DNA from: Channallabes apus | Taxonomy: Eukaryota > Chordata > Actinopteri > Siluriformes > Clariidae | Length of the DNA stretch: 64,000 nucleotides | Reading direction: 5' to 3' | NCBI GenBank assembly: GCA_030522415.1 | Contig: CM060121.1 | Location: forward strand, 2,668,976-2,732,975 | Part shown: piece after piece, positions 34,322 to 46,439 of the stretch | Layout: every line of letters begins with the position of its first letter | Position numbering within the stretch: position 1 is the first letter of the stretch | Notes under the pieces: generated by a model | Told to the model about the DNA's origin: nothing | Seen by the model: the letters and a program-made list of their open reading frames with translations, nothing else | Database searches by the model: none | Made by a program: the position numbers and the translations under genes

Positions 34322-34417
34322 GGTAGCTGGAACAGCGCGCGTAAAAAGTGCCTCGTCCTGCGCGCTCTCTCGAGGAACGGATGGTCTCTCACACACACAC
34401 ACACACACACACACACA
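34223..34417 (+). repeat. Compound (CT)n/(CA)n microsatellites upstream of the candidate exon
   Basis: CT and CA tracts alternate from 34223 to 34322, and an (AC)n follows at 34391-34417. GC-rich unique sequence (34322-34388) sits between them and looks like part of a CpG-rich promoter region. Confidence 0.94.
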
Positions 34418-34589
34418 AAGCACCGCGCGGAATTTATTTTAGAAATATATAAATATCTAAAAAATAATAATAATACTAATTATTATAAATAAATAAATAA
34501 CTCGATCTGATTGGCCAGAATTAAAGCTCCGCTCTGACTGCCGGAGTCGCCGCGTCTGTTTGACCGGATTATTATTTCTTATTTCGCTC

Positions 34590-34726
34590 GGAGGAGGAGG
34601 AGGAGGAGGAGGAGGAGCGACAAGGGGGTGGATGAAGAGGAGGAGTGTGTGTGTGTGTGTGTGTGTGTGGTGGGTGTGGAATCCCAAAACATGCAAACAC
34701 TCACACGCACGCACGCACGCACGCAC
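34590..34726 (+). repeat. (GGA)n, (GT)n and (CGCA)n cluster
   Basis: The tracts are GGA at 34590-34617, GT at 34645-34669 and CGCA near 34705-34726. Confidence 0.93.
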
Positions 34727-34927
34727 AGTCATGATGTGTTTCACGTGTTCAGTTTATTAAATAAACACGTGCAATGAAATAAATACCACGCAGCATAAAG
34801 ATAATAAGGCGACACTTCCAGGTACAGACAGAGATGAGGCTCTGCAAAAAAAAGCTTTTATATATATTTATAACTCATTTAGTAATTAAAACAGCATGTT
34901 ATCTTTTTCCCCTCTATTAGTAAAAGG

Positions 34928-35022
34928 AAAGGGACAATTAAAGGAGTTCCTGGGAGGCCGGCGAAACCTTTCTACCACTAGCACCAGTGAGATGCTACAG
35001 TAGGACAAGTGCAGGGGTTTAT
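34928..35022 (-). mobile_element. mariner/Tc1-type MITE fragment, internally deleted
   Basis: 'gggacaattaaaggagttcc' is shared exactly with the copy at 35.77 kb, and the segment ending near 'caagtgcagggg' matches the end region of that copy. The stretch between 'gggaggcc' and 'gaaacctttctacc' present in the other copy is missing. Confidence 0.7.
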
Positions 35023-35685
35023 GTATATAGAGAAACTAGCGTTAGTACACGTACACATTGACAGTTAAAATGTTAAAGCTAAAACGAATCTGCTGATCTT
35101 TTAATGTAATCAGTGATATTATTATTATTATTATTATTATTTGAGGTTGAAGTCCACGTCCGTGTCTGTGTGTGTTTCTGTACAGCAGAACTCTGTGTCT
35201 AACTTATTAATAGACAGAAATGACATTCTGTAAGGTTGAGTATCTGACGCCTTGTTTACACTAAGTTGTCCTTCTTTGGTGCTCAGACAAATACACTCCC
35301 TGTTCGGTAATCGGAGAGAGAATCACAGATGAGAAATGGAAAAAGTCGATCAGATAAAGATGAAGTTTTGTCTTAAAACGACTCCAGCGTGTTAAAATTC
35401 ACTTATACCACTTCAGCGCTGTTATTTCAGACAAAGTGAAAATATCAACTAATCCCAGTCAAAATATTCACTTTATCTTTTCTAATTAATATCTATTGGT
35501 GCAGGTGTTTGTTTACATTGAGACAGTAGCGCATTAGTAGATTATTATAAAGTAGATTATTAAATCCGACACATAACTGTCTATAACATCACTTTTACTC
35601 AACATTTTGGTTTCACATTATTGTGCAGGTTAAATTTCAGCTGAATATCTACAGTAAGTACTGCAAAAGTCTCAGTAAACTCTGT

Positions 35686-35930
35686 CCAGACACGTCCATA
35701 GTTTGGCACTTGGGTGGTACACTGTGTAGACTTGCGGCTTATAATCAGGCACAAAAGACCACATAAAAGGGACAATTAAAGGAGTTCCTGGGAGGCCAAC
35801 GTGAAGCTTCTGACATGAATCAGGCAGTCTGATCACTGCTCCTGTGTACTGAGAAACCTTTACCACAATCACTAGTAAAACGCTGGGATACGTGCAGGGG
35901 GAAAGTCCCGCTTTGACTTGAACGCCCCTC
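35686..35930 (-). mobile_element. mariner/Tc1-type MITE fragment
   Basis: The right terminus 'aaagtcccgctttgacttg' followed by aacgcccctc is the reverse complement of the left end of the 19.75 kb copy. The inside contains 'ggagttcctgggaggcc' and 'gcagtctgatcactgctcc', shared by the family. The opposite terminus is lost or not recognisable. Confidence 0.75.
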
Positions 35931-37667
35931 AGACAACAAATAAAGTGAACTCTATTGTCCAGACCTGGTCTAGTCGGGACCCAGGGCCAAATTTTTTTAG
36001 AATTTTTTTATGCTTTCCCTGGCAAGAAAGTATCATCCTAATGATGCAACATGTACACAGAAATTACTCTGCAAGCCAGGAATCATAAATAAAACTAGCT
36101 TACCATCATTTTGCTCCAGGCTACACATGTAGTCCCTGTGTACTATAAAAAAACAACTATATATATAAATACACAGCACATTTCATCAGCTGGAGGTGTG
36201 GCGCCCTGACGAGCATGACACATTGCGGTGTCTCGCAGCGCCGTCGCCGATTTTAACCCTGTGCAGGATTCCTAAACGAGCTATCGAGGCACATTAGGCG
36301 AAAAAATATCACAAGAGTGAGGAATATTGGAAAATAATCAACGAGGACGTGGTGCGATGAAGCGCAGGCACGATTCTTGAAGAAAAAAACGACAGGGAAA
36401 GCTCAGTGCAAAATAAATGCTTAAACGACACATTGAGACTGGAGACTCCTTCCCAAAAATAAATAAATAAATAAGTTAAAAAAAAGGTTGTTCCTCTAAC
36501 GAGACCATTTGTTTTAACATCTGCTCATTTAAATCTTTCCCATATAGATGATCACACGCTGTTTTTTTATGCTTACGTTGATTGTATGCATTTTGCTGCC
36601 ACAGCTTTTGTTAGGGTTAGGGTTCCACACTCTGGCCAATCAGAATGCAGCATTTGAGATGCTAAATCCTGCTCAGTTCCCATGTTATAAAAGTCAGAAA
36701 TAAAAAAAATTCCTGATATGTCAGTGGTGTTTGGAAAGACCAGCGCGTGTCAAACGGTGCTGAAATCAAACAGAAATCATCAAACGACAGAGCAGAAAAA
36801 ATTAATAAATGAAAACTTTAAATCGTTCATCTTAAATCTTTCCTACAGTTTATTAATTGATGCATTAAACACCAGCAGCATGAGGGGGGAAAAAATCATC
36901 CATCTCAGTGGCGTAGCTTGGAATGGCAAGGAATTTGCGGCGTTATGGCAAGCGTTCCCTTCTTCTCACTCTGCTCTCATTTTTAATGGGTTCATGCAGC
37001 GATGCACTTTTTTTCCCTCTCCTTCTTTTTTTTTTTTTTCTTTCTCGACCGCGGGAACGTCTTGTTTGTCTCCTCGCGTGTTTTCCCTTCATGCCTCTGA
37101 GTGCAGAACAGAAATCCTGACCACTGACCCATGTGCATGGACTGTCATCTGTGCTATCGTGTTTGTGCATATACAGTATGTGTGCGCGCGTGTGTGTATG
37201 TGTGTGTGTGTGTGTGTGCTCACACCATGTTCCCTTCCCTACAGTGATGAAGCATGGCTATCCTGCGCAGTGCATCTGTTCTCCTTGTTTTTTTGCTGAA
37301 TAAGAGCAGGTTTTTTTGGGGATGTTGCATGCTCAGTCTGGCTGTTTTAAACGTCTTGAATAATATATCATGTCGTCTGCGTGGGCCGGTGACTCCGGAA
37401 AGCGGATTGTGTCTTAGATTTTGCATGAAGCCAGCGTTGTTACTTACACACGACTGTCTTGCTGGACTAGAAATAGCACATGGTGATGTTTTCATAATAG
37501 GAAAATACGATATCTTCGTATATCTTCGATATCTTATACAATAGATTGTGTTGGTGTGTTTTATTTCTCACGTCACTGAATTTATAAGTTTGAACAAGTA
37601 AAAAACAACATTGATGATTATCCTTTTAATCTTGTGAAACGTATTTCTCTATTTAACCCCCTATTAC

Positions 37668-37860
37668 AGTACACTTATCCCAGTTTTTCACTAGTGCTTG
37701 GACACAATCAAGGTAGAAAGTTTTCTCAGGACACCGGAGCCACGATCGGACTGCCTGATTCATGTCTGACACGCCGGCCTGCAAGGAACTCCTTGTGGAA
37801 ATGTCTTGGCGTTATCAGAACTGTACAGCGGATGTGGCTTCCAGCTGTGTTCCTGTAATG
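37668..37860 (+). mobile_element. mariner/Tc1-type MITE fragment
   Basis: The segments 'ttatcccagtttttcactag', 'cttggacacaatcaaggtag', 'gatcggactgcctgattcat' and 'aaggaactccttgtgg' align with the plus-oriented 19.75 kb copy and with reverse-oriented copies at 35.7 and 61.2 kb. Neither terminal repeat is complete. A 74-codon frame across it has no recognisable transposase motif. Confidence 0.72.
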
Positions 37861-38715
37861 TGTGTACAGTTCACACAGACAGATGCATCTCTAACCTAAA
37901 AAAAATAATACTGTTGACTCAGGATATTTATAAAATCATGATACTTATAGAATTGGAATACAAATCAATTCGAATCAGCACCTAGGTATCGCGGTAAGAT
38001 CGTATCTGCTGTTCCCTGATGAATTCCGTTCCAGAAAATTTCACAATGTCTGTGATTATGGGGTTGTTTTACAAATATGTTTCTGTAAAGCCATATGAAT
38101 GAGCTACTATTTAAACTATTGATTGGTCTACTATTGAGACCAATCAAAAGTAAGAATTTAACAGACACTACATTCCTACAACCCCATTCCGATAAAATAT
38201 ATGGACTCTAACGTACGGACATTTTAGCCTCACAAAAGATGCGCTAGAAACCTATTGAGTCGAATCAGTGGCGGAAAAACCACTACAGCGTCGTCCAAAC
38301 ATCCAAATCACACGATTACACACAAACGATTACACACAAACATTTACACACGATTGTGCTGATCTCCAAACACCAAACGTACACAACACAACTCAAACGT
38401 ATCGCGCGGCCGCACATTCTGCTCCTGAACAAAGCCTGGCGTTATTCCCTTTTTCTTTTTTCTTTTCCCAACCCATACAATGGATCTTTACGTTATGAAG
38501 AATTGAAGACTATTATGGTCAAAATGTTGTCCTGATTATTTTTGAAAACTCCACATCAAAGTCTTTAAATGAGCTGAGATACGACTGAAGCGTCGCTGTT
38601 TACAGAATCATTCAAGTCAGAACTATTCTGTCAGTCGAGCAGCAGATAAACTCTGTCGGTTACAGAATAAAGATTCATGAACCACAAAAAGATTTCAGGG
38701 AGAACCACAAGCGTT

Positions 38716-38873
38716 CACACACACACACACACACACACCTTGCCTACAACGTAAATCTTTGGACTATAGAAGGAAATCAGAGAACCTGGAGAAAACCCAC
38801 CTAAGAACAAGAAGAGCATGCAAACTCCACACACACAGCGAGGTGAGACTCGAACTCCAACCCTGAACTGCAT

Positions 38874-38882
<9 letters not shown>
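38716..38882 (-). mobile_element. Old V-SINE remnant flanked by (AC)n and (CT)n
   Basis: The segments 'aaatctttggactatagaagg', 'gagaacctggagaaaaccca', 'gcatgcaaactcca' and 'actcgaactcc' correspond to the reverse complement of the V-SINE core and head with many substitutions. An (AC)n tract adjoins the linker side and a (CT)n tract the head side. It lies about 70 bp from a much younger V-SINE copy in the opposite orientation. Confidence 0.7.

Positions 38883-38910
<28 letters not shown>
38879..38910 (+). repeat. (CT)n microsatellite
   Basis: Fifteen units abutting an old V-SINE remnant. Confidence 0.94.
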
Positions 38911-38913
<3 letters not shown>

Positions 38914-38952
38914 TTTTAAAAATTAATTTCCATCATATCGTATATGTTTCTG

Positions 38953-39282
38953 CGGCATGGTGGTGTTGCACCTCCAGGGTCCGGGTTCGATTCCCGTCTC
39001 TGTGTGCATGAAGTTTGCATGTTCTCCCTGTGCTTGGTGGGTTTCCTCCGGGTACTCCGGTTTCCTCCCACAGACCAAAGATATGCAGGTTAGGCTAACT
39101 GGTGTTCCTAAATTGCCCGTAGTGTGTGATTGGGTGTGTGAGTGTGTGTATGTGTGTGTGTGCCCTGCGATGGATTGGCATCCTGTCCAGTGTGTACCCC
39201 GCCTCGTGCCCTAAGTCTCCTGGGATAGGCTCCAGGCCCCCCGCGACCCTGAATACAGGATAAAGCGGTATAGAAGGTGAGT
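38953..39282 (+). mobile_element. V-SINE retroposon with internally deleted tRNA head, 13-bp target duplication
   Basis: The start 'cggcatggtggtg' jumps directly to 'ttgcacctccagggtccgg', so the A-box part of the tRNA-like promoter is missing. The box-B-like segment, core and tail are intact. Flanking repeats gtatatgtttctg (38940-38952) and gtatatgtttttg (39283-39295) differ at one base. Loss of the A box before insertion would imply transcription from another promoter. Loss after insertion is equally possible. Confidence 0.92.
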
Positions 39283-39299
39283 GTATATGTTTTTGTGGG

Positions 39300-39743
39300 A
39301 GCTGATGTCACTATGCGAGAGACTTTAGGAACTTCCGTGAGTTGTGTTATGTGTGTATGTGTGTATGTGTGCTTGGTGTATAAGTGGTCAATGTTATTGC
39401 AAAATTTCAGCCGGGAAATATTTGATGGTAAGCATGAGCTAGCTAATAATTCTGGTTAAAAGACTTGCTACTTAATTACCAAACTGACATAACATTTCTG
39501 AGGTAATTTAATATTTAAAAAATTCCAGAGAAAAATCACACTATATTTATTTATGTATTTACATCTGCGAATCAGACTTTCATGGATTTATGTAATATAA
39601 ATAAATATCAACATTTATTCTTTGTCATTATTAACTTGAACACACAAGCTAACTGCAGCTACACTGTTAAACATTGTTTAATGTTCCGGAAGCTTCCAGA
39701 AGGATCCAGCATTCATGATAACTTTTATAGGAATTTTTCTTTT

Positions 39744-39804
<61 letters not shown>

Positions 39805-40250
39805 GTGTGTGTGTGTTGTTGTTTTTTTGTTTTGTTTTTTACTTATATGTCCTTTTTTTCAACTAGCTAATCATATATGTCAATAATTGTGCTAACAAAG
39901 TATTTTTTAAAAGGAATGCTAAGGCTAAATCACACTAAGCCAAAAATATCTGAAATATCATCATTTACCTCAGATATGCTGATAAATTCCTAAAAAAAGA
40001 AATAATAATAAATTTAAATGGCTAATATTCCTCTTTATTTTAATTTCAATATGGTGTCTTGAACTTGGTAAGAAAATCTTCAGCAATGTTTAGCTTAAAT
40101 GTAGCGTAAATCTCAACTAGCTGAGTGATGATGCTAATTTTAGTTTTAGAAACATTATCTGCCTTTAAAGGAGGGGAAAAAAAAAAACCCTGAGTAGAGT
40201 GTCTGAGCAGATACGCCATGGCAGTGTTCACCACATTGTCATTTAGGATC
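39300..40250. other. AT-rich intergenic sequence
   Basis: Apart from the long GT tract this is AT-rich unique DNA. No gene is visible. Confidence 0.55.
39745..39817 (+). repeat. (GT)n microsatellite, longest in the window
   Basis: About 36 GT units with one GC interruption, followed by T-rich sequence. Confidence 0.97.
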
Positions 40251-40254
40251 AGGA

Positions 40255-40455
40255 TCGGTGTCGGATTGTGAGGATTTCACGAGGCCCGGGCTCCATTTCG
40301 GCATCAGCAGCACTGACAGACTAATAAGGGAGGACTGGCTGCCTCCACCCCGCATCAGGAAAGTGACAGCGGCACACCAGGTGCCTGAACATGTGGGGAA
40401 GATTGATGAAGTCTCGTGGAGGTGGATTGTAGCGAGCTGCCTGAGCCGTTGTTAG
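40255..40455 (+). other. GC-richer open frame or conserved element; coding status doubtful
   Basis: A 65-codon frame begins MSDCEDFTRPGLHF and ends ...VASCLSRC at a TAG. The block is about half G+C within a surrounding AT-rich stretch, and it is not part of any repeat I recognise. No convincing splice acceptor or donor brackets the frame, and no motif suggests a family. A conserved non-coding element or a chance frame is at least as likely as an exon. Confidence 0.15.
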
Positions 40456-40629
40456 TGTTGTTAGCCTGTTGTTGTTTTGGTTTTTTTCATTACGAGCCCT
40501 GGTGGTCGGCTAATGTAGAAACTAAATCAAGATGATGGGCAACATCCTGAGCAACAGGAAACGAAAATATGCGAAGCACTTTGTATGAATTGTATTGCAT
40601 TGATATATGAACAATTAAGGAATGAAACA

Positions 40630-40767
40630 TGCCCTGCGATGGATTGGCACCCTGTCCAGGGTGTACCCCGCCTAGTGCCCGAAGTCTCCTGGGATAGGCT
40701 CCAGGTCCCCCGCGACCCTGAACACAGGATTAAGCGGTATAGAAAATGAATGAATGAATGAATGAAC
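40630..40767 (+). mobile_element. V-SINE, 5'-truncated tail fragment
   Basis: Only the 3' part is present (gccctgcgatggattggcac through gcgaccctgaacacagg to several ATGA repeats). This is the usual outcome of incomplete reverse transcription. It is nearly identical to the tail of the copy 330 bp downstream, so the two may be of similar age or related by local duplication. Confidence 0.9.
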
Positions 40768-40970
40768 AATAGGCGTCGTTCTGGTTCAGAAATGCTAAAA
40801 AAAATTATAATAATTTATTGTAAAAGTTATTATTTATGTTGGAACAATTGCTTCCTTATCAGACTCACTTTTTTTATTTTTTCAAGGTAAGAAAAATAGT
40901 GAGAACTCACAAAGCGTAAACTCTTCTGTTCTTAAAGATTTATATTTTATCTTATTATACATAGTAGCTT

Positions 40971-41214
40971 GGTGGGTTTCCTCCGGGTACTCCGGTTTCC
41001 TCCCACAGTCCAAAGATATGCAGGTTAGGCTAATTGGCGTTCCTAAAATTGCCCATAGTGTGTGATTGGGTGTGTGTATGTGTGTGTGCCCTGCGATGGA
41101 TTGGCACCCTGTCCAGGGTGTACCCCGCCTAGTGCCCGAAGTCTCCTGGGATAGGCTCCAGGTCCCCCGCGACCCTGAACACAGGATTAAGCGGTATAGA
41201 AAATGAATGAATGA
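40971..41214 (+). mobile_element. V-SINE, 5'-truncated, with near-perfect target duplication
   Basis: The fragment begins within the core (ggtgggtttcctccgg) and runs to the ATGA tail. A 14-bp near-identical direct repeat (atacatag.agctt, one mismatch) flanks it at 40957-40970 and 41215-41228. This supports an independent truncated insertion rather than a deleted full copy. Confidence 0.9.
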
Positions 41215-41228
41215 ATACATAGGAGCTT

Positions 41229-41332
41229 CATAGAGGGTTAAGGGCCGCGCTCAAAGTTGTACTGAGGTTTGAACCTGGGACCTTCTGATCAGTAGTCCAA
41301 TACCTCAGTAACCACTGAGCTAGCCCTCTGAC
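41229..41332 (-). mobile_element. tRNA-derived SINE fragment (GGCTCAGTGGTTA type)
   Basis: On the minus strand the sequence reads as a tRNA-like head (gctagctcagtggttac, then ggtcccaggttcaaacc) followed by 'gcccttaaccctcta'. This is a common fish SINE structure. It directly follows the target duplication of the neighbouring V-SINE. Confidence 0.7.
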
Positions 41333-41431
41333 TTTACATCTAACTGGTTCTGGTAATGGAGACTCCTTCTACTACCAAACTACTTATAAAAAGAGAATGC
41401 CAATATTTCATCCAACACTTGTGCACATATT

Positions 41432-43044
41432 TTAAAGGTCCCATATTTTACGTGAACACAGGTCTCAAAGCTTCCACCAAGTGTGTCTCAACTGAAATAC
41501 TCATCAGATAATGCATTTTTTGTACCTTAAAATCCCCCTGTTAAATCCCTCACTTCTCTTCCAAAAGCTCTGTTTCAGTGTCTATGTAAATGAACTGCCT
41601 AGCCCCGCCCACCAGCAGAGCTGAACAACAAGTCAAGATAGAGGAGATTTGTTGATGTCACAATATGGGCGAAATCTATAGTAATTTGCGCGTTTAAGCT
41701 CAGACCAATACAAAAATGAAACATAGGCTAAAAAAATATCACATTTTCATTTGTACAGTATACGTTCACAGAAACTTTCAGCTGATAATGTAAACCTCTG
41801 TTTAATCCAAATACGCAGCTTTGTTTTAGAGTTTGTTTAAAAAGGATAGAGAACAAGCTAGCATGTGAATCCACAATGGCGCTTCAAATAATTCTGCTTT
41901 GGAGATCTTTTAATATTGAGTTGCTAAGGTTTACATCACCTGCATTGTGTGTTCGCTCGAAGCCCATTAGAAGGAAAAAGAAAATAAACCAAAGAGCGCG
42001 CCACTCTGGAGGGTGATAAAATTGACCATTATGATGACAGCTACAGCCGCTGCAAAGCTTCACACCTTGCATTCACACGTACAGTATGCCATAATATCAT
42101 ATCACATATCAGATCATGTTGTAATTGTCTATAAATAGAATCAGTTTGTGATACAATATTGTGTGCGTGTGACGCAAACATGCAGCCTCACGGGAAAAAC
42201 AAACCCGCTAGTGACAAACCCATGCTGCGTTCGTTCAAAGATGCGCGGTGTGCTGCCAAATCATGCTGCCTTATCAAAAACTGCTACCATAGCGTGAATT
42301 GATAGATTCCCACTACCTTATCGAAAATAAAAGGGGTAAATGTACCGTAACAGTAAGTGGCGCATGAATGGATACTTTATTACAACATATACGTATTGGA
42401 GAACTTTGAGGTAGCATATTCTGATAGAAAAATGTCTCTGTCAAACTGTCCTCCTAGTACATAATCAACAACATGACGGAAACAATCCCTGAGGTTGTGG
42501 GAACTGTTAGGTAGCGAAAATTGACAGGATGAAAAATTATTATACTATATTGATTATATTATTAAAAGTGATTAGTATTTCTTTTTAGATCAGTTTCTGA
42601 TATTTTTACCCTAACAATAAATATAGATTTTATCATCACAAATCTAAAAAAAAAGAAAAGTGGGGAAAGGTTATGAGGCGGAGCTAATTTCCAGGCTAAC
42701 AAACAAACAAACAAACAAACAACTATAAACATAAAACCCCTAAATAATGAAAATATTATAAACTGACATTTAGACAGGTGATTAAAAATGTAATGATTAT
42801 TTCTGGTCTATAAACATTACTTAAAAGGTCTGCAAAAAAATTACAAACTGCCCCTTTAATATTTACTGTTCCAAGGCTGAGCAGTAATAATACAACTACT
42901 AATAATAATTTAATTTCTGGGTAGTAATAAATATATTTTATGGTGCAAATAACAAAAATATCTAATTTTAGCCAAGATATATTGAATATATGCAAAAACA
43001 AACACCAACAAAAACACTTTAAAAATGACATATCGCACCTTTAA
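41432..43044. mobile_element. Candidate TTAA-bounded transposon remnant, ~1.6 kb
   Basis: The left border ttaaaggtcccatatt and right border 'catatcgcacctttaa' form a 16-bp imperfect inverted repeat with TTAA at both ends. Internal phrases such as 'ctagccccgcccaccagcag' resemble dispersed fish repeats. A further 'gcccctttaa' at 42850 could instead be the end of a shorter element. TTAA ends hint at piggyBac-type insertion, but superfamily is uncertain and no transposase frame is visible. Confidence 0.35.
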
Positions 43045-43049
43045 TATGA

Positions 43050-43560
43050 GTCAGAAATTAGATCCATTAAACTTCAATGCTACAGTTTCTATTCTTAATA
43101 TTCTTAAGATTTTTCTTGGGGGAAAAATACCTCAAACTTTACCCTCCTACTGTAGCTACTGGTGTCTTTAGTGTGCATTTCTGACCCATAAAGCTGAACA
43201 GGACATGTGTTTATATTATAAATTACTATAATAATAATAATTATTTAATTGGACTTTACAGACCCTTTAACGCAGTTTAAAGAAACTTAATGATGCATAA
43301 GATTCACCATTATGACAAACCATCCCAAACAAAGATGGAAATTCTGAGTTTAGTCCCATGCAGTAGAATCAGCACCGCGGGTTGGGTCTGAGAGTGATCA
43401 GAGTGATCCTGACAGTCTGTGATCCTCACTGGTGTTTCTGCTTACCATCAAATATTTCTGGATTTGATTGGAGAGGCTAATCAGATTATTCTAGTACGCT
43501 CTTTCAAAAAAAGAAAGGAAAAAGTGTTATGTATTTATTTGCACACAAATAAGTCAGTTT
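43050..43560. other. AT-rich unique sequence
   Basis: No repeats or frames of note. Follows the right border of the TTAA-bounded candidate. Confidence 0.55.
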
Positions 43561-44530
43561 ACATGACAGTAATTACGGAAACAGATGGGAGCTCAAAAAC
43601 GCGCCACTGCAGAGACACCGAGCTCGATGACTGCACCGGGGACGACTGGGGGGCCGGCGAGAGGGGGGTGGGAGCCCAGATTGCGCAGCAGCTGAGACTG
43701 CCTTTCATTAGTGTGTGTGTGTGTGTGTGTGTGTGTACGTTCAGAAATGCAGAGTCGTTTGTTATAGCGCGCTTTGCCGTCGCGCGCTACAGGGCCTGCA
43801 AATTGATTGCCGGGTGGGACGAGTCGCACGATCCTAAGCACCTCCGCGCATCTGGCTCACAGGAAAGAGGAAACGAACGGGGGAAAAAATAAATATATAA
43901 GCAAACAAATAAATAAATAAATAAAGACACTTTCTGCTTGTCCACCCCCAGCTTTTTAGGCTGACAGCGCCTGCTGATCTGCGCTCCTGTCGATGCAATA
44001 AGACGCCGCTGTCCTTTTAATTGGTGACAAAAACAATCCGCGGCGCAGTTAATCGCCTCGGTGGAAACACGCCAAAAAAACAATCAGCGCTCTTCCCCTC
44101 TTTCTTTATTTCATTTCTTTCTGAAACAAAAGCGGCACGGACACGGGGAGGTTCGGGTCAGCGGTGAGGAAGCTAATTGGATGGCCGCGGGAGCGCACGT
44201 CATAACAAGTACGTGATGTGTTTGCGACTAATTAATTGCACAATCCGCAAACTGTACACAGCAAGAAAGGGAAAAAGAAAAAGAAAGAGAAGGAACGAAG
44301 GGACAAGGGCGGTGTTTTACCGCTTATTCGCCGTGACATGTCGTGCCAAATTCCGCGTGACTCCCGGGCGCTGCCATTACACTGCTTTAGCTTCCATTAA
44401 CGTGTCACTTTCCGTTGGAGCACACGGTCGCCGAAGGAATGCGTTATGACAGCACCGGGGGCCTGCCACGTGCGCAGACACCGGGAACGTCCCCGGAGCT
44501 GGCACACGCGGACAGGAGTCCATTAATTAA
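43560..44530. promoter_or_regulatory. CpG-richer unique block, candidate conserved non-coding element
   Basis: 43560-43860 and 43940-44530 are balanced-composition, non-repetitive and CpG-containing, with cores such as 'gcgactaattaattgcacaa' and 'ctgtccttttaattggtgac'. A GT tract at 43711-43736 interrupts. Open frames on both strands conflict, so no exon is called. Confidence 0.3.
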
Positions 44531-46377
44531 GCGCTTAATACAGGCACACACACCCAAACGCACACACACGTCTATGTTGTTTCTGGTGTGTTAGGCAATG
44601 CCTCCTCCTTCTTTAGGAGATAATTATAAAGATCATAATATAAAAACGCTCGTGCAGATGCACATCTACACAGATGCTGTGAGGGAGATGAAGCAGAAAT
44701 GAGGCAGAACAGATACCACTGATTTCAGCTCCAAAAAATCCCGCGGAATGAGATTTCGAACCAAAGGGTGCTTTAAGAATCATTATTGATAATTAAAAAA
44801 CATGCTGATGGCAAAAAAGAAAAGAACTTGGAAAACACAAATATCCGATCTTTTCTTTCAGGAACAAAAAAGCAAATCGTTTTTTAATTTTTTATAATGT
44901 TTTAATAAAGTGCATTGTGTGTGTACATTTGTTCTCGTGCTTCATTCTCTCCCAAAACAACTAACCAGAATCTGTATCGAGGAAAGGACAGTCGTTACGC
45001 CTGGGTTTTATCATTAGGCTAAAATTTTTTAAATTTGCTAAAAAAAAAAAAAAATGCAACTACAGCGAGAATGTCTTTATGTAGGCGCTGATTTTTTTCC
45101 CTTAGTTTTTATGTTGAAAAATACCAGCGAGCATAAAGTACTAGTGTTTGTATTTAGAATTCAGCCACACCCACAAAACTCCATAAAAGGAATTGAAAAT
45201 TGGAGAAAAAAATCACAAATCGTGAAAGCAAAATCTTCCGATAATGTAGCTCAGCCACTGCAGCTGATCGTCTAACACAGGCGTTCAGAGGGTGCCATTA
45301 TTTTCTTCCCCTGACTAATAAAAGGCTAAATTTGTTCAGTTCATTTTTTTTACACTTAAAACTCAGAAACATTAAGATTTAAGAAATTTTTTTCCTACAA
45401 ACAGAATATTATTATTATTTTTAAATTTTTTTATAAAGCACATTTCAGCGAGGCGCTCCTGTTTAAAAGGTTCGTCTTTTGTTCTAATCTCCAGCTTTGC
45501 GATGTAAAACAATAGAGACATCCATACTGCAGGAACATTGCAAAGGGACGCTGTGCTCGAGTCATTAGCATATCATTAATTAGCCTCCCGCTTCCTGATG
45601 ATTAGCGGAGAGCAAAGGGCCTCCGCAGGGACGCGTCTTCATTTCGGAGGCTGGTAGGAGGCGAAGAACTGTCGGAGGAGTGAACTTCTCCGGCAACACG
45701 CACACAAACAGCTGTATTAGGAACTCTGCAGGGTTTCGTTGCAGCCAGGGGGCGCTAGTGAGACTCAGGTTAAAGACTAGCGACACAACCTGTTGCGCTA
45801 AATTTTTATATAAGAGATTTATAAGAACTGTGAAGATCTGAAATGTCAGGTTTATTCCGGACCAGAAAGACAAGCGTGTCCTTGTTAAAATAATAAAAAA
45901 AAGTATTTTACGTCAGTCAGTATTTTATCTAGCTTTTTATTTAAGCAGTTAGCTAACAGAAAAACAGACAAACAAACAAACAAACAAAAACGAGAGAAAT
46001 GTTCCTGACCAAAAGCTTCTTTCCTAATGAGCTGAGTGGAAACATTTTCACCCCCACCTTCTCTTCTTAGTGCAAAAGTTTACACCCCCCAACAGTATTT
46101 AATTTAGAGGATGAAGACATTAAAAGAAAAGAACAAAGACATTTTACACTGCAGTGTTTCACAAATAAACCTTGAATTAAAATATATTTGTTTATTTATT
46201 TTAAAGAATGAGCATTTACAGTTGTGCAAAAGTTTACACACCCTTTGTTCAAACTGTTCAAAGGGAGGAAAACATGTATTTCTTTTATTTGACTTTTTTT
46301 GTTTTAGCTTCTTGTTTTGTGGTCAGCATTTTGATCCTTACATTTTGGAAATGGAGCTTGTTGTATATACACCACAC

Positions 46378-46439
<62 letters not shown>

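Larger units (their letters stand above)
34760..38700. other. Intergenic sequence outside the MITE fragments
   Basis: Unique AT-moderate DNA with a TTA tract at 35118-35140 and a GT tract near 37192-37219. A 193-codon frame at 36718-37299 passes through T runs and the GT tract and is rejected as a gene. 36180-36420 is GC-richer and unique. Confidence 0.45.

Noticed and set aside
36718..37299. 193-codon plus-strand open frame
   Set aside because: It passes through T runs and a GT microsatellite (Cys/Val repeats), and no family resemblance is visible.
43419..43892. 157-codon plus-strand frame
   Set aside because: It includes a (GT)n tract and conflicts with minus-strand frames. Base composition fits a non-coding unique block better.
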